Assembly (NCBI GenBank): GCA_949299115.1
Contig: CASFZH010000037.1
Coordinates: forward strand, 1-37,820
Direction of reading: 5' to 3'
Source: an uncultured Helicobacter sp.
GTDB taxonomy: Bacteria; Campylobacterota; Campylobacteria; Campylobacterales; Helicobacteraceae
Length of the DNA: 37,820 bases
Each line of letters begins with the position of its first letter. Positions within the stretch are counted from its first letter, which is position 1. The position numbers and the translations under genes are program-made. Below, piece after piece: positions 1 to 19,028 of this stretch. Under the pieces are notes generated by a model. The model searched no databases. It had not been told where the DNA came from and was given only the letters and a program-made list of their open reading frames with translations.

Positions 1-1
1 T

Positions 2-202
2 CAAGGACAAATGATTTCAACAGTTAATAACATTTCTGTAACTCAAGTTAATGTTAAAGCTGCTGAAAGTCAAATTCGTGAAGTGGATTTTGCTCAAGAG
101 TCTGCGAATTTTAGCAAATTCAACATCTTGGCACAATCTGGTAGTTATGCTTTAACTCAAGCCAATGCTGTTCAACAAAATATTCTAAGACTTTTAAGCT
201 AG
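2..202 (+). CDS. flaB: Flagellin, C-terminal fragment (FlaB-like), 5' end outside window
   Basis: This is the last 66 codons of a flagellin gene; the frame is open to the left edge, so the start lies outside the window. The visible part is the conserved D0/D1 C-terminal helix, with [16 protein letters not shown], then [17 protein letters not shown] and an end of QQNILRLLS. This helix packs the filament core and is recognised by the export chaperone. In Helicobacter, FlaA typically ends VLRLLQ and FlaB ends ILRLLT or similar; the ILRLLS end and the ESANF segment favour FlaB, but the FlaA/FlaB choice is an inference from memory. A strong hairpin terminator follows the stop codon. Confidence 0.85.
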   Translation, partial: QGQMISTVNNISVTQVNVKAAESQIREVDFAQESANFSKFNILAQSGSYALTQANAVQQNILRLLS

Positions 203-267
203 TTGATTTTTGTTGCTCTAGTTTAGAAAGACTCAAATCTTTCTATTTTTTACACCTCCTTGCTTTT

Positions 268-300
268 TTCTTTAGCCTTTGGCTAAAGAAGCTTGGTTTT
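268..300 (+). terminator. Rho-independent terminator of the flagellin gene
   Basis: A perfect 10-bp inverted repeat (TTCTTTAGCC, loop TTT, GGCTAAAGAA) at 268-290 is followed by GCTTGGTTTT. It lies 65 bases after the flagellin stop and points away from that gene. Confidence 0.8.
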
Positions 301-379
301 GTATATGGCATTAACACATGAGCATTTATGTGTGTATACAATTTCTTCATATATTTTTATAAATCCGTATTTTTTTAGA

Positions 380-385
380 TATAAT
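380..385 (+). promoter_or_regulatory. Probable -10 element of rpsU
   Basis: TATAAT is preceded by a T-rich run (TTTTTTTAGATATAAT), the pattern usual for housekeeping promoters in Helicobacter and Campylobacter, where -35 boxes are poorly conserved. It is 35 bases before the rpsU start. Confidence 0.6.
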
Positions 386-420
386 TTCAATAGTTTTACA
401 TAGAAAGTAGAGGTGATAGA

Positions 421-633
421 ATGCCCGGCATTAAAGTAAAAGACAATGAAACATTTGATGAAGCTTATAGAAGATTTAAAAAACAAGCAGATAGAAACCT
501 TATTGTAACCGAATGTCGTTCAAGAAGATTCTTCGAATCTGCAACAGAAAGACGTAAAAAACGCAAGATTAATGCAAAGAAAAAAATGCTCAAAAGATTA
601 TATATGTTAAGACGCTATGAATCAAGGCTATAA
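421..633 (+). CDS. rpsU: 30S ribosomal protein S21
   Basis: A 70-residue basic protein with the S21 signature: it opens [20 protein letters not shown], has the conserved RSRRFFE segment and a Lys/Arg-rich tail ending RRYESRL. S21 joins the 30S subunit platform near the 3' end of 16S rRNA and helps mRNA selection. A good ribosome binding site (AGAGGTGA) precedes the ATG. It is a single gene with its own promoter, between the flagellin terminator and a convergent Sel1-repeat gene. Length is normal for the family. Confidence 0.95.
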   Translation: MPGIKVKDNETFDEAYRRFKKQADRNLIVTECRSRRFFESATERRKKRKINAKKKMLKRLYMLRRYESRL

Positions 634-670
634 GCAATTATTTTCCATTATTATCCACGTTATCAATCAT

Positions 671-700
671 ACTATATTTTAAATATAGTCTATTTTCTTA
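671..700 (+). terminator. Possible terminator of rpsU
   Basis: A 9-bp AT-rich inverted repeat (ACTATATTT, one T, AAATATAGT) at 671-689 is followed by CTATTTTCTT. It lies in the short convergent gap between rpsU and the Sel1-repeat gene. The stem has few GC pairs, so this is a moderate call. Confidence 0.4.
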
Positions 701-711
701 CTTTAAATTTA

Positions 712-1395
712 TTATTGTTGCAGTAATTCATTTTTTTGTATATTTTCTTCTGAAGAAGGTAATTGAATAATATAAGCATCTAAAAGATTGCAAGATTGAT
801 TATTCCCAAGTTCGCAGCCTTTTTTGAAATATTCGACAGCCATAGCAATGTTTTTTAAAACGCCATTGCCATCTACATAAGCTAATCCAAGGTGCAAACA
901 CCCTATACCTTCTCTATTGTCGCATATCTTTTTATAAAGATAGTTTGCCATTTCATAGCTGTGACGCACCCCCAAGCCATCATAATAAAGCATCGCGAGA
1001 TTATAACAGCCACTCATGCTATTTTTATCGCATGCTATTTTATAGTATTTTTTTGCTTTTTTATAATCATTCAACCTTTGATAACTAAAACCTAATTTAT
1101 CACAACCTTCCTTATGATTATTGTTACAAGCCTTTTGTAAATACGGAAGAGATTGTGTGTAATTTTGTACTTGAGCATAAAGCCACCCCACAAATTCACA
1201 TTCTGTACGAACATTGCAAAAACTTAATTCTGGGACACCACTATTCAAAAGTGCTTCACAAGATTCTAAATGTGAGTTTGCACACTCTACTATTGCCTTT
1301 TTCTTTTCTTTATCTGTTATAACTCGTTCCTCAAATTCTGCACATAGAGGTAACATAAGCAATATATGCAACAATATATAAACACTACCTTTCAC
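712..1395 (-). CDS. Secreted Sel1-like repeat protein, Hcp (Helicobacter cysteine-rich protein) type
   Basis: 227 residues. The N-terminus (MKGSVYILLHILLMLPLCAEF) looks like a signal peptide, so the protein is probably exported to the periplasm or outside. The rest is Sel1-type alpha/alpha repeats of about 36 residues (for example LAMLYYDGLGVRHS and LGLAYVDGNGVLKN). Cysteines sit in pairs near repeat ends (KACNNNHKEGC, KIACDKNSMSGC, KKICDNREGIGC, KKGCELGNNQSC), the disulfide pattern of the Hcp family. Hcp proteins are secreted solenoid proteins, some with proposed beta-lactam-binding or host-interaction roles; the role here is unknown. The start is GTG, supported by GAGGA seven bases upstream. 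It has no operon partner. Confidence 0.85.
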   Translation of the reverse strand: MKGSVYILLHILLMLPLCAEFEERVITDKEKKKAIVECANSHLESCEALLNSGVPELSFCNVRTECEFVGWLYAQVQNYTQSLPYLQKACNNNHKEGCDKLGFSYQRLNDYKKAKKYYKIACDKNSMSGCYNLAMLYYDGLGVRHSYEMANYLYKKICDNREGIGCLHLGLAYVDGNGVLKNIAMAVEYFKKGCELGNNQSCNLLDAYIIQLPSSEENIQKNELLQQ

Positions 1396-1501
1396 ACTAG
1401 ATTCCTCATAGTAAGCTTAGATATGATTATAATGTAATTTATAATTAACTACTAATTAATTATATTGCAATGCCATAAAAGCATAACGTAATTTATATCT
1501 A

Positions 1502-2197
1502 TTACATATATGGTATCGTATCATTATATCCAGACTCCATAAATCCCCTTAATCGTAAAATACAGCTATCACATTTCCCACATGCGATATCTTCTCGCTC
1601 ATAACATGACCACGTGAGATGCAATGGAATGTTATATTGCACAGCGAGTTTCACTATTGCAGTTTTATTAAGATGTATGAGAGGTGTTTGAATTGTTGTT
1701 TTAATTGTTGTTGCTCTACCATCATTAATAAAATCTTGTGCTTTCTGGATAAATTTCTGTGTGCAATCTGGATATCCGCTATTATCATTTTCTATTACTC
1801 CAATAAAAATAGATTCACATTTCTCTTGTTCAGCAATACCTCCTGCAATAGCAAGGAATATTCCATTTCTAAATGGCACATAGGTAGCTGGAGTTTGTTT
1901 GATATTAGCATGTCTCAAAGTTGTGGTTGTATTGTAGATATTTTTTGGAATTTCAATCCCAATATCTGTAAGAGCATTATTTCCTATACTTTTAATAAAT
2001 GTGGTATCTAAGCAATATTGTTTGGATACCCCTAAATCATCACAAATATTGTAAAAACACTCGCGTTCTTTGTTTTGTGTTCTTTGTCCATAATCAAAAT
2101 GTAATGCCACTATTTCATCATATTGTTTTTTTGCCAAATAAGCACATAATGTGCTATCCATGCCACCGCTGATAATACATAATGCTCTTTTTTTCAT
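1502..2197 (-). CDS. queC: 7-cyano-7-deazaguanine synthase QueC
   Basis: 231 residues. QueC converts 7-carboxy-7-deazaguanine to preQ0 using ATP and ammonia, in the queuosine tRNA-modification pathway. The N-terminus carries the PP-loop SGGMDST, and the C-terminus has the zinc-binding cysteines (Cys-X7-Cys-X2-Cys-X2-Cys in [15 protein letters not shown]). I place the start at ATG 2197 (MKKRALCII) because AAGGA lies seven bases before it; a seven-codon longer frame exists but lacks such a site. The gene lies 26 bases after tyrA in the same direction, so the two are probably co-transcribed although their pathways are unrelated. Confidence 0.93.
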   Translation of the reverse strand: MKKRALCIISGGMDSTLCAYLAKKQYDEIVALHFDYGQRTQNKERECFYNICDDLGVSKQYCLDTTFIKSIGNNALTDIGIEIPKNIYNTTTTLRHANIKQTPATYVPFRNGIFLAIAGGIAEQEKCESIFIGVIENDNSGYPDCTQKFIQKAQDFINDGRATTIKTTIQTPLIHLNKTAIVKLAVQYNIPLHLTWSCYEREDIACGKCDSCILRLRGFMESGYNDTIPYM

Positions 2198-2223
2198 AAT
2201 TATCCTTGCAAATATCATTGAAA

Positions 2224-3051
2224 CTATAAAAAATCATGCAATGTATTAGCTTGCATAATCCATTTTCGCAAATTATCCCAATCTTCTTGCATAATTAATG
2301 TTTTTGCGTAAGAGAAATGATATTCAAACTCTTTGAGTGCATTAAGCAAATGATTACGATTATGTTTAAAAATATCACCCCAAGTAATTGGAGAGCTATT
2401 GGCAAGTCTTGACATACTTCTAAATCCTCCACCAATAAGTGCTAAAATATTTTCAGGCTCTTCTTGAGACAACACAGTATTAGCAAGTGCAAAGCTCAAG
2501 ACATGTGGGAGATGAGAAATATAGGCAATGTGCTTATCATGACTTGTAGAATCCATTTTTATAATTTGCATGCCAAGACTTACAAAAATTTCTTTCGCAA
2601 AAGCCACCTGAAACTCACCGCTTTCTTGTGTATCTGTTAAAATCAGAATCTTATTTTTAAATAAATTTTTTTGTGCCGCCTTTGGTCCACTATGCTCCGT
2701 TCCGCTCATTGGATGTGCTCCAACATAATTTTTTCTTATTTTAGAATCTATACTATGATTAATGGGAGATTTTGTGCTTCCTAAATCAATAATTGTTTGC
2801 GTAGTCGAAAGATTTGTAAAATCATTTATAAGGGGTGATACAAAATCAAGTGGAATCGCTATGAAAATTACATCGCATTCAGCAATCTCTGTTTTATTTA
2901 CACATTCATCAATTAAACCAAGTGATAAAGCTTGCTGTTCATGCAATGGTTTGCTATCAAAACCCAATATTCTTTTAAACATTTTAGTTTCTCGCAATGC
3001 CAATCCAAGAGAACCACCTATTAAACCCAAACCAATAATACCTGCCTGCAT
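2224..3051 (-). CDS. tyrA: Prephenate dehydrogenase
   Basis: 275 residues. TyrA oxidatively decarboxylates prephenate to 4-hydroxyphenylpyruvate in tyrosine synthesis. It opens with a Rossmann glycine motif ([16 protein letters not shown]) for NAD(P), and has the family segment [14 protein letters not shown] and a later [19 protein letters not shown] helix. There is no fused chorismate mutase or ACT domain, so it is the short form found in epsilonproteobacteria. The chosen ATG (3051) has AGGAAA just upstream; the reading frame extends ten codons further without a better site. It precedes queC. Confidence 0.93.
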   Translation of the reverse strand: MQAGIIGLGLIGGSLGLALRETKMFKRILGFDSKPLHEQQALSLGLIDECVNKTEIAECDVIFIAIPLDFVSPLINDFTNLSTTQTIIDLGSTKSPINHSIDSKIRKNYVGAHPMSGTEHSGPKAAQKNLFKNKILILTDTQESGEFQVAFAKEIFVSLGMQIIKMDSTSHDKHIAYISHLPHVLSFALANTVLSQEEPENILALIGGGFRSMSRLANSSPITWGDIFKHNRNHLLNALKEFEYHFSYAKTLIMQEDWDNLRKWIMQANTLHDFL

Positions 3052-3449
3052 ACTATTTCCTGAATACAAGATGACAAACATATCTGTTAGTTACATCATA
3101 TTGTAGCATATTAATGCAAAGTTGTTTTTTTGGCATTTAAATCAACATAAATCTTAGCACTTCTTATATAATCTAAAATCTTTAAAGTCCATTTAGATTC
3201 TAAAAACTATAATTTATCGCATAGCTACTATATACAATCTTATGTCTTATTGCACAAACTATAAATATCTTTAAAGAATCCATAACATTAAGTAGTTGAA
3301 AAGATTCTAAATGTCATATTTCCTACTCATATAAACAAGAATTTCAATATTTTTTACTGCACAAATGCAAAATATAAATCAACTTACATAAAACTCAAAA
3401 CTGACGGTATACAAAAATATTTACTTAAAACTTCAAGTAAGGCTTAAGA
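3052..3449. other. Gene-free AT-rich spacer
   Basis: About 400 bases between the tyrA start and the FkbM-type gene. Stop codons are frequent in all frames and I see no RNA gene. The only recognisable element is a weak terminator hairpin for the methyltransferase gene near 3411-3440. A tyrA promoter should lie near 3060-3120, but I could not pick one box with confidence. Confidence 0.5.
3411..3440 (-). terminator. Possible terminator of the FkbM-type gene
   Basis: On the minus strand TTACTT, loop GAAGTTTT, AAGTAA is followed by ATATTTTTGT, starting nine bases after the stop codon. The stem is only six AT-rich base pairs, so support is moderate. Confidence 0.4.
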
Positions 3450-4222
3450 TTACATATCATTACTGGTAGCAAGATAATTTGTTGTAGTGAACTGTTCATA
3501 CATTTCATTATAAGAAAGAATCTTATATAGCCTATTGTGTGGTAGAATCCTGTAAATTAGCATATTTTTATCTTTAAAAAAATACCAAAAATCTTGGAAA
3601 TATGTCCTCGTATCTATATTACAACCACCAAATTCAAAAGTTACCATATCAATAGCTTTATTCTGAAACATTACTGTTGCTCCATGCAACACATCTAGTT
3701 CATGCCCCTCTACATCTATTTTCAAAAGATGAATATGATGAATATTACGAGAAAAACAGTATTCATCAAGAGTAATAATTTGAACTTTTTCACTTTTCGT
3801 AAAATCAATATTAAAATGCTCCAATCTACGCTTTGTAAGAGAAGCAAGCCCAGAACCCTCATTATTATAATGGAGCATTGATTGTTCTCGTTGCTTACCA
3901 AGACCAACATTATTCAATATAACATTATCAGCCTTGTGATAACTATTATAAAGTAAAGTAAACGTGTATTGAGACGGCTCAAAACAATGGATTATGCCCC
4001 CCCCCCCCCCGTTATATATTTCAAACACATATCCAAATACTGCCCCTGATTAGCCCCAACATCAAAAATACAAAAAGGAGGTTGTGTGTGTTTCTTCAAA
4101 ATATCTAAGATAAATTCCTCACCACTTTCTAGCACACTACTGCCAGAACCAATGCCAACGGAACGGAGTAAACGGTTAATTTTATTTTCAATCCTCTGTG
4201 GATTAAACTTTGTAAATATCAT
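3450..4222 (-). CDS. FkbM-family methyltransferase, phase-variable, out of frame at a G14 tract
   Basis: Two overlapping frames make one FkbM-type SAM-dependent methyltransferase. The first, from ATG 4222 behind a strong GGAGG site, contains the SAM-binding motif FDVGANQGQY, then reads ...KYIT, four glycines, Ala and stops at 3992. The second frame runs through the same tract and continues IIHCFEPSQYTF to the stop at 3450; it includes a LLKIDVEGHELDVLHGA segment typical of the family. The tract is 14 Gs on the coding strand (3997-4010). Counting codons, 12 or 15 Gs would fuse the frames into about 257 residues, while 14 is OFF. FkbM enzymes commonly O-methylate sugars of surface polysaccharides; the substrate here is unknown. 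Confidence 0.88.
3997..4010 (-). repeat. Poly-G tract (14 G on coding strand), contingency repeat
   Basis: Fourteen consecutive C on the plus strand inside the methyltransferase coding region. Long G tracts in Helicobacter and Campylobacter genes slip during replication and switch genes on and off. The present length leaves the gene truncated. Confidence 0.95.
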
Positions 4223-4274
4223 GTATCCTCCAAGCCCTATAACTTACATTTATGCTTATAAGAAACCTAAAAAA

Positions 4275-6353
4275 TTATGACTTACGTTTTTCTGTAATCT
4301 CTTTTGCAATATTGCTTGGCACCTCACCATAATGATCAAATTCCATGGTATATGTTCCACGACCTTGAGTAGCAGAACGCAAATCCGTGGAATAACCAAA
4401 CATTTCAGCAAGAGGCACAAAAGCATTGACGATTTTTAATCCCATTCTATCATCCATAGAATTAATTTGTCCTCGCCGCCTATTCAAGTCACCAATAACA
4501 TCTCCCATATAATCTTCGGGCACTTCAACTTCAACTTTCATCATAGGCTCCAACAACACTGGATTTGCTTTTCTGCAGGCATCTTTAAACGCCATAGACC
4601 CTGCAATCTTAAATGCCATTTCTGATGAATCTACTTCATGATAACTACCATCATAAAGAGTAACCTTGCAATCTACAACAGGATAACCCGCCAATACACC
4701 GTTTTGCATTGCTTCTTGAATCCCCTTGTCAACTGCTGGTATATATTCTTTTGGAATTACACCGCCACTAATCTCATTGATAAATTCATAACCGCTACCC
4801 GCTTCTTTTGGTTCTAGCTTAATATGAACATGTCCATATTGCCCACGTCCTCCAGATTGCTTAGCATATTTACATTCTTGAGTTACACTACCTCGAATAG
4901 TTTCACGAAATGCAACTTGTGGTTGCCCAACTTCTGCCTCAACTTTAAACTCTCTTTTTAACCTATCTACGATAATTTCTAAATGTAGCTCTCCCATACC
5001 ACCAATAAGAGTTTGTCCTGTTTCCTCGTGAGTGCTTACCCTAAAACTAGGATCTTCTTCAGCCAATTTTCCTAATGCAACTGCCATTTTTTCTTGATCA
5101 GCCTTTGTTTTTGGTTCTACAGCGATATGAATAACAGGCTCCGGAAATTCCATTCTCTCTAATATTACAGCATTCTTATCATCACACAACGTATCACCAG
5201 TTAAGGTTTCTTTTAGTCCAACAAAAGCACAAATCTCACCTGCATATACCTCTTTAATATCCTCTCGTTTATTAGAATGCATCTTGAGAAGTCGTCCTAC
5301 TCTTTCTTTTTTGCCTTTTGTTGAGTTATAAACATAACTACCCGATTCTAACATGCCACGATACACTCGCACAAATGTCAACTGTCCAACAAAAGGATCT
5401 GTCATGATTTTAAATGCAAGCCCCGCAAATTCACCATCGTCAGTAGATTCTACAAAAACCTCTTCATTAGTTTTTGGATTTACACCCTTAATTTCTGCGA
5501 CTTCAGTAGGGGCAGGCAAGTAATCAACAACTGCATCAAGCAATGTTTGCACCCCCTTGTTTTTAAAACTAGAGCCACACAACATTGGGATAAGACTCAT
5601 ATTTTGACAACCTATTTTAATACCCTTTTTAATCTCTGCTTCACTAAGGATCTCGCCGCTAAGATACTTTTCCATCAACAACTCATCTTGTTCAGCCGCA
5701 GATTCCAAAAGTTTTTCACGGTATTCATTTGCTTTATCAATCAAATCTTTTGGAATATCTTCTATGTCATACTTTGCACCCATTGATTCGTCATTCCATA
5801 CAATAGCTTTCATTTGCACCAAATCTATCACACCCTTGAATGAATCTTCGGCACCAATAGGAATACAAACTGGTACTGGATTTGCCTTTAATCTTTCTTT
5901 AATTTGTGATTCAACATTATAGAAATTTGCTCCTATTCTATCCATTTTATTAACAAAAACCATTCTTGGAACACCATACTTATTCGCCTGTCTCCAAACC
6001 GTTTCGCTTTGTGGTTGTACACCACCAACAGAACAAAATACGGCAATAGCTCCATCAAGCACACGCATAGAACGTTCAACCTCAATCGTAAAATCCACGT
6101 GTCCTGGTGTATCAATCAGATTAATTTGGTGATCTTTCCAAAAACAAGTTGTTGCAGCAGAAGTAATTGTAATGCCTCGTTCTTTTTCTTGCTCCATCCA
6201 ATCCATAGTAGCTGCACCATCATGCACCTCACCTATTTTATGGCTAACACCAGTATAAAACAAGATTCTCTCTGAAGTAGTTGTTTTACCAGCATCAATA
6301 TGTGCTGCAATGCCAATATTGCGTATTTTATTAAGTGGAGTTTTTCTAGCCAT
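4275..6353 (-). CDS. fusA: Elongation factor G
   Basis: 692 residues, the normal EF-G length. EF-G is the GTPase that drives tRNA-mRNA translocation and, with RRF, ribosome recycling. The G domain shows [16 protein letters not shown] (P-loop), [10 protein letters not shown] (switch I end), DTPGHVDF and NKMDR. Domain II begins near residue 290, domain IV carries [11 protein letters not shown], and the C-terminus has the domain V segment [14 protein letters not shown]. It lies 15 bases after rpsG, in the conserved rpsL-rpsG-fusA (str) order, and is the last gene of the block; tuf is not here but upstream near secE. Confidence 0.98.
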   Translation of the reverse strand: MARKTPLNKIRNIGIAAHIDAGKTTTSERILFYTGVSHKIGEVHDGAATMDWMEQEKERGITITSAATTCFWKDHQINLIDTPGHVDFTIEVERSMRVLDGAIAVFCSVGGVQPQSETVWRQANKYGVPRMVFVNKMDRIGANFYNVESQIKERLKANPVPVCIPIGAEDSFKGVIDLVQMKAIVWNDESMGAKYDIEDIPKDLIDKANEYREKLLESAAEQDELLMEKYLSGEILSEAEIKKGIKIGCQNMSLIPMLCGSSFKNKGVQTLLDAVVDYLPAPTEVAEIKGVNPKTNEEVFVESTDDGEFAGLAFKIMTDPFVGQLTFVRVYRGMLESGSYVYNSTKGKKERVGRLLKMHSNKREDIKEVYAGEICAFVGLKETLTGDTLCDDKNAVILERMEFPEPVIHIAVEPKTKADQEKMAVALGKLAEEDPSFRVSTHEETGQTLIGGMGELHLEIIVDRLKREFKVEAEVGQPQVAFRETIRGSVTQECKYAKQSGGRGQYGHVHIKLEPKEAGSGYEFINEISGGVIPKEYIPAVDKGIQEAMQNGVLAGYPVVDCKVTLYDGSYHEVDSSEMAFKIAGSMAFKDACRKANPVLLEPMMKVEVEVPEDYMGDVIGDLNRRRGQINSMDDRMGLKIVNAFVPLAEMFGYSTDLRSATQGRGTYTMEFDHYGEVPSNIAKEITEKRKS

Positions 6354-6368
6354 CTTAAATCCCCTTGA

Positions 6369-6851
<483 letters not shown>

Positions 6852-6878
6852 TCAAAAACTACTTAAATCTTTATCAAC

Positions 6879-6884
6879 ATTATA
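6879..6884 (-). promoter_or_regulatory. Candidate -10 element for rpsG-fusA
   Basis: On the minus strand TATAAT follows a T-rich run (AATTTTTTATAATG), 42 bases before the rpsG start in the 272-base rpsL-rpsG spacer. A second CTATAAT occurs further upstream near 6940. Either may be used. Confidence 0.4.
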
Positions 6885-7108
6885 AAAAATTGCTACTATA
6901 TCACTCACTTGCAAAAATTAACTTCTGCTTCATATCATTATAGAATTATAGATAGTTTTTTGCCGTATGGATATTCATAAATACTTGATTTTACAAAAAA
7001 TCGTCAACAGTTTTATGCAAATCCTTAGTCCATTCTTTTACATACACAATATAAATCTCTGCGAAAGTAAAAAGAACAAAAAAGATTTGGAAATTGTTTT
7101 CTACAATT

Positions 7109-7495
7109 TTACTTTTTTGCATCAGCCTTGGGTCTTTTAGCACCATATTTGCTACGAGAAACGGAACGTTTTGCGACACCAGCAGTATCAAGAGCACCAC
7201 GAACAATGTGATACTTAACACCGGGTAAATCTTTTACACGACCACCTCGTACAAGCACAATGGAGTGTTCTTGTAGATTATGTCCTATACCAGGTATGTA
7301 GCTAATTACTTCAAACTTGCTTGTTAATTTAACCTTAGCTACCTTCCGAATTGCGGAGTTTGGTTTTTTTGGAGTTGTGGTATATACTCTTGTACAAACT
7401 CCTCTACGTTGTGGGCATTCAACCAATGCTGGTGATTTTGTTTTTTTGATAACCTTTTTTCTTTCTCTACGAATCAACTGATTAATTGTTGGCAC
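7109..7495 (-). CDS. rpsL: 30S ribosomal protein S12
   Basis: 128 residues with the S12 core: [19 protein letters not shown], the loop [15 protein letters not shown] and a basic tail. S12 sits at the decoding centre and monitors codon-anticodon pairing. Lysines 43 and 88, where streptomycin-resistance changes usually arise, are both wild-type Lys. The start is GTG at 7495 with AAAGGA five bases upstream; an ATG nearby is in another frame. It lies 66 bases after the rpoBC fusion gene. Confidence 0.97.
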   Translation of the reverse strand: MPTINQLIRRERKKVIKKTKSPALVECPQRRGVCTRVYTTTPKKPNSAIRKVAKVKLTSKFEVISYIPGIGHNLQEHSIVLVRGGRVKDLPGVKYHIVRGALDTAGVAKRSVSRSKYGAKRPKADAKK

Positions 7496-7561
7496 ACATA
7501 TCCTTTACATAAAATTTTACAAAATCCTTCGAATTATACTAAAAAAATGTTGAGATTAAAC

Positions 7562-16316
<8,755 letters not shown>

Positions 16317-16331
16317 CCCAAAACATAAAAA

Positions 16332-16706
16332 CTACTTAATTTCTACTTTAGCACCAGCATCTTCAAGTTTTTTCTTAAAGTTCTCAGCATCTTCTTTACT
16401 AACACCCTCTTTTAAAGTATTGGGTGTTTTCTCAGTTGCATCTTTTGCTTCTTTTAACCCTAATCCGGTTATTTCTCGCACGGCTTTAATAACATTAATT
16501 TTATTGGCACCAGCATCAACCAAAATAACGTCAAATTCAGTTTTTTCTTCAGCTACCGCACTACTATTACCAGCCACTGCACCAGCTACAACAGTCGGCG
16601 TAGCACTAACGCCAAATTTTTCTTCAAAAGCTTTCACAAGCTCTGACAATTCTAAAACCGATAGGTTACCAATGTAATCTAATATTTCTTCTTTTGAAAT
16701 AGCCAT
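16332..16706 (-). CDS. rplL: 50S ribosomal protein L7/L12
   Basis: 124 residues. It has an N-terminal dimerisation helix ([19 protein letters not shown]), an Ala/Val-rich hinge near residues 36-52 and a C-terminal globular domain ([34 protein letters not shown]). L7/L12 dimers form the ribosomal stalk on L10 and recruit and stimulate translation factors such as EF-Tu and EF-G. It lies nine bases after rplJ and upstream of the rpoBC fusion, in the conserved rplJL-rpoBC order. Confidence 0.97.
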   Translation of the reverse strand: MAISKEEILDYIGNLSVLELSELVKAFEEKFGVSATPTVVAGAVAGNSSAVAEEKTEFDVILVDAGANKINVIKAVREITGLGLKEAKDATEKTPNTLKEGVSKEDAENFKKKLEDAGAKVEIK

Positions 16707-16715
16707 AATCGCTCC

Positions 16716-17195
16716 TTATTCTTCTTTTTGTTTTTTTAAATTACTTAATCCTGTAACAAAATATCTTACAGGTGCATTCCAAATTGACAACAACATGCCA
16801 ATAAGCTCATCTCTAGTGGGTAATTTAGATACTGCAAGAATATGTTTAGAATCTACAACATCATTATCAAAATATCCAAACTTCACACTAAAATTTTCTG
16901 CATTTTCTTCTTGAAATTTACATACAATTTTAGATAACACAATTTGATCGTTAGACCAAATATAAATATTTGTATCTTTAAGGTCAACTTCCAAGAAACC
17001 TGCTTGCTTTAAAGCAATAGCTGCCAGTTTATTTTTAATGACTTGCACACGGATATTAGAATCTTTCGCAATTTTACGCAAAGATTCTAATTGTTTAACT
17101 TGCAGTCCTCTATAATCACAAATTATCATAGCATTTGCTTCTTTAAAACTTTGCGTTAAGTCTTCAATTAAATCTACTTTATCTTGTCTTGTCAT
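16716..17195 (-). CDS. rplJ: 50S ribosomal protein L10
   Basis: 159 residues. L10 anchors L7/L12 dimers to 23S rRNA at the stalk base. Visible features are the N-terminal [19 protein letters not shown], the RNA-binding segment [14 protein letters not shown] and a helical C-terminus where L12 docks. A strong AAAGGAGG site precedes the ATG. Its 123-base leader contains a likely L10-binding structure, so the pair rplJ-rplL is probably autoregulated. Confidence 0.96.
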   Translation of the reverse strand: MTRQDKVDLIEDLTQSFKEANAMIICDYRGLQVKQLESLRKIAKDSNIRVQVIKNKLAAIALKQAGFLEVDLKDTNIYIWSNDQIVLSKIVCKFQEENAENFSVKFGYFDNDVVDSKHILAVSKLPTRDELIGMLLSIWNAPVRYFVTGLSNLKKQKEE

Positions 17196-17202
17196 TTTTC
17201 CT

Positions 17203-17262
17203 CCTTTCAGCTACTCAACCTATACGGGGTAATTTTTAAGCTTAACGCCCCAGTAGTCTTTA
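17203..17262 (-). promoter_or_regulatory. Probable ribosomal protein L10 leader
   Basis: The rplA-rplJ spacer, read as RNA, has GACUACUGGGGCG pairing through GGGG with UUACCCC, followed by CCGUAUAGGUUGAG and then the rplJ Shine-Dalgarno. A GC stem with an asymmetric internal loop and a downstream AGGUUGA resembles the kink-turn L10 leader in which L10(L12)4 represses its own mRNA. The match is by eye to the general pattern, not a covariance search. Confidence 0.5.
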
Positions 17263-17318
17263 GCCCAAGATTAAAACTGCGATTGTTGAAATCTAACAAT
17301 TATCAATTTATTTTCTGG

Positions 17319-18023
17319 CTATTTAACATCCATAAGTTCTTGTGAATCTATTTTTATCGATGGACTCATCGTGAGCGAAAGGCTACTTGAACGAATATAT
17401 TTTCCTTTTGCTGTACTTGGTTTTAAACGATTAATCGTTTTTATCAGCTCCACTAAATTATCCAATAATTTACCCTCATCAAAACTTACCTTACCAATAG
17501 GACTATGAATATTGCCTTTTTTATCAACCCTAAAATTCACCTGTCCGCTTTTTGCGTTTGATACAGCCTTAGTAATATCTGCCGTAACGGTTCCAGTCTT
17601 TGGGTTTGGCATAATCCCTTTTGGACCCAATATTCTACCAACCTTTCCAACAAGAGACATCATATCAGGCGTTGCAATTACCATATCAAAATCAACATTG
17701 CCATTCTTAATTTGCTCAACCAAATCCTCATCGCCTACAATATCTGCACCTGCATTTTTTGCCTCGTCAGCCTTTAATCCTTTAGCAAAAACAGCAACTT
17801 TTACTTTCTTTCCAATACCATGTGGCAACACAACTGCACCACGAATCATCTGATCTGCATGTCTTGGATCTACTCCTAAACGTAATGCAACTTCTACAGT
17901 TTCATCAAATTTTGCAGATGCTAAGGTTTTAACAACACTAATAGCAGTACTCATGTTATAAATTTTATTATTATCAACTTGCCCAGATAAAGCTTTTATT
18001 CTTTTTGATATTTTTTTTCTCAT
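17319..18023 (-). CDS. rplA: 50S ribosomal protein L1
   Basis: 234 residues, the usual L1 length. Recognisable stretches are [39 protein letters not shown] and the [10 protein letters not shown] segment of the two-domain fold. L1 forms the mobile L1 stalk that interacts with E-site tRNA. It lies 11 bases after rplK, as in almost all bacteria (rplK-rplA). In other bacteria L1 represses this mRNA pair by binding the leader; no such leader was identified here. Confidence 0.97.
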   Translation of the reverse strand: MRKKISKRIKALSGQVDNNKIYNMSTAISVVKTLASAKFDETVEVALRLGVDPRHADQMIRGAVVLPHGIGKKVKVAVFAKGLKADEAKNAGADIVGDEDLVEQIKNGNVDFDMVIATPDMMSLVGKVGRILGPKGIMPNPKTGTVTADITKAVSNAKSGQVNFRVDKKGNIHSPIGKVSFDEGKLLDNLVELIKTINRLKPSTAKGKYIRSSSLSLTMSPSIKIDSQELMDVK

Positions 18024-18034
18024 TACAAAATCCC

Positions 18035-18460
18035 CTAATCTATTATCTCAATACCCATACTTCTTGCACTACCCGCAACAATCTTTTTTGCCTCTTCTAT
18101 GTCTGAAGTGTTTAAATCTTCTAATTTTAACTTAGCAATTTCTTCTAGTTGACTTTGGGTAAGTTTGCCAACCTTATTTTTTAATGGATTATCAGAACCC
18201 TTAGCAACTTTTGTGGCACTTTTAATCAAATCAGTGACAGGAGGTTTTTTAGTAATGAATGTAAAACTTTTATCTTGATAAACTGTAATAATAACAGGAA
18301 TATTAAAATTTCCCATATCTTTTGTTCTTTCATTAAAAGCTTTACAAAATTCCATAATATTTACACCTCTTTGACCTAATGCCGGACCAACTGGAGGTGA
18401 CGGATTAGCTTTACCAGCAGGAATCTGTAATTTTAATTCACCAATAATCTTTTTTGCCAT
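18035..18460 (-). CDS. rplK: 50S ribosomal protein L11
   Basis: 141 residues. The N-terminal domain has the proline-rich [20 protein letters not shown], and the C-terminal RNA-binding domain ends [11 protein letters not shown]11 binds the GTPase-associated region of 23S rRNA and is needed for RelA activation and factor-dependent GTP hydrolysis. It lies 22 bases after nusG and 11 bases before rplA. Confidence 0.97.
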   Translation of the reverse strand: MAKKIIGELKLQIPAGKANPSPPVGPALGQRGVNIMEFCKAFNERTKDMGNFNIPVIITVYQDKSFTFITKKPPVTDLIKSATKVAKGSDNPLKNKVGKLTQSQLEEIAKLKLEDLNTSDIEEAKKIVAGSARSMGIEIID

Positions 18461-18482
18461 TTTTTATCCTTGCAAAATTATT

Positions 18483-19013
18483 TTAAAGAGTTTTTTCAAC
18501 TTGCACATCATTAATTTCTATGGGCGTATTGCGACCGAAAATTGAAACATTAAGTTTAAGTTTTTTTGTTTCCATATCATAACTCTCCACTACACCAGTG
18601 AAGTTAGCAAAAGGTCCATCAGTAATTCGAACAATTTCACCAGCAGTAAACGATACTTTAGGTCGCGGTGCGGGTCTATTTTCAATCTTATCCAAAATAT
18701 TATGAATATCCGCATCACTCAATGGCGTGGGCTTTTTGCTCTCTCCAATAAATCTTCCGACTCGTGGTAATGATTGAATCAAATGCCATAATTCTGTGTC
18801 TAAATCAATATGCACAAAAACATAACCTGGATAAATACTTTTTTGTACAGTTTTCTTTTTTTTATCTTTAATTTCAAAAACATCTTCCGTTGGAACAACT
18901 ATAGCTTTTAAGCGATGGCTAGCATTATTCTGTTCTATAAGATTTTCAATTGCTTTTTTTACAGACTGTTCGCTTCCAGAATATGTTTGTATAGCATACC
19001 ATTGAAATTCCAT
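18483..19013 (-). CDS. nusG: Transcription termination/antitermination factor NusG
   Basis: 176 residues. The N-terminal NGN domain begins QWYAIQTYSGSEQSVKKAIEN, and the C-terminal KOW motif reads GEIVRITDGPFANFTGVVES. NusG binds the beta' clamp to suppress pausing, and its KOW domain contacts Rho or ribosomal protein S10. I chose ATG 19013 because AGGGAA lies about eight bases upstream; a TTG two codons earlier is too close to that site. It follows secE by 15 bases. Confidence 0.96.
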   Translation of the reverse strand: MEFQWYAIQTYSGSEQSVKKAIENLIEQNNASHRLKAIVVPTEDVFEIKDKKKKTVQKSIYPGYVFVHIDLDTELWHLIQSLPRVGRFIGESKKPTPLSDADIHNILDKIENRPAPRPKVSFTAGEIVRITDGPFANFTGVVESYDMETKKLKLNVSIFGRNTPIEINDVQVEKTL

Positions 19014-19028
19014 AGCCAAATTCCCTAA

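Noticed and set aside
1619-2011. 130-residue plus-strand frame opposite queC
   Set aside because: It is the antisense of a clear queC gene and is Cys/Ser/Ile-rich as expected from a shadow frame.
6991-7221. 76-residue frame in the rpsL-rpsG spacer (minus strand)
   Set aside because: Half of it lies in rpsL in another frame, and it has no start signal or recognisable domain.
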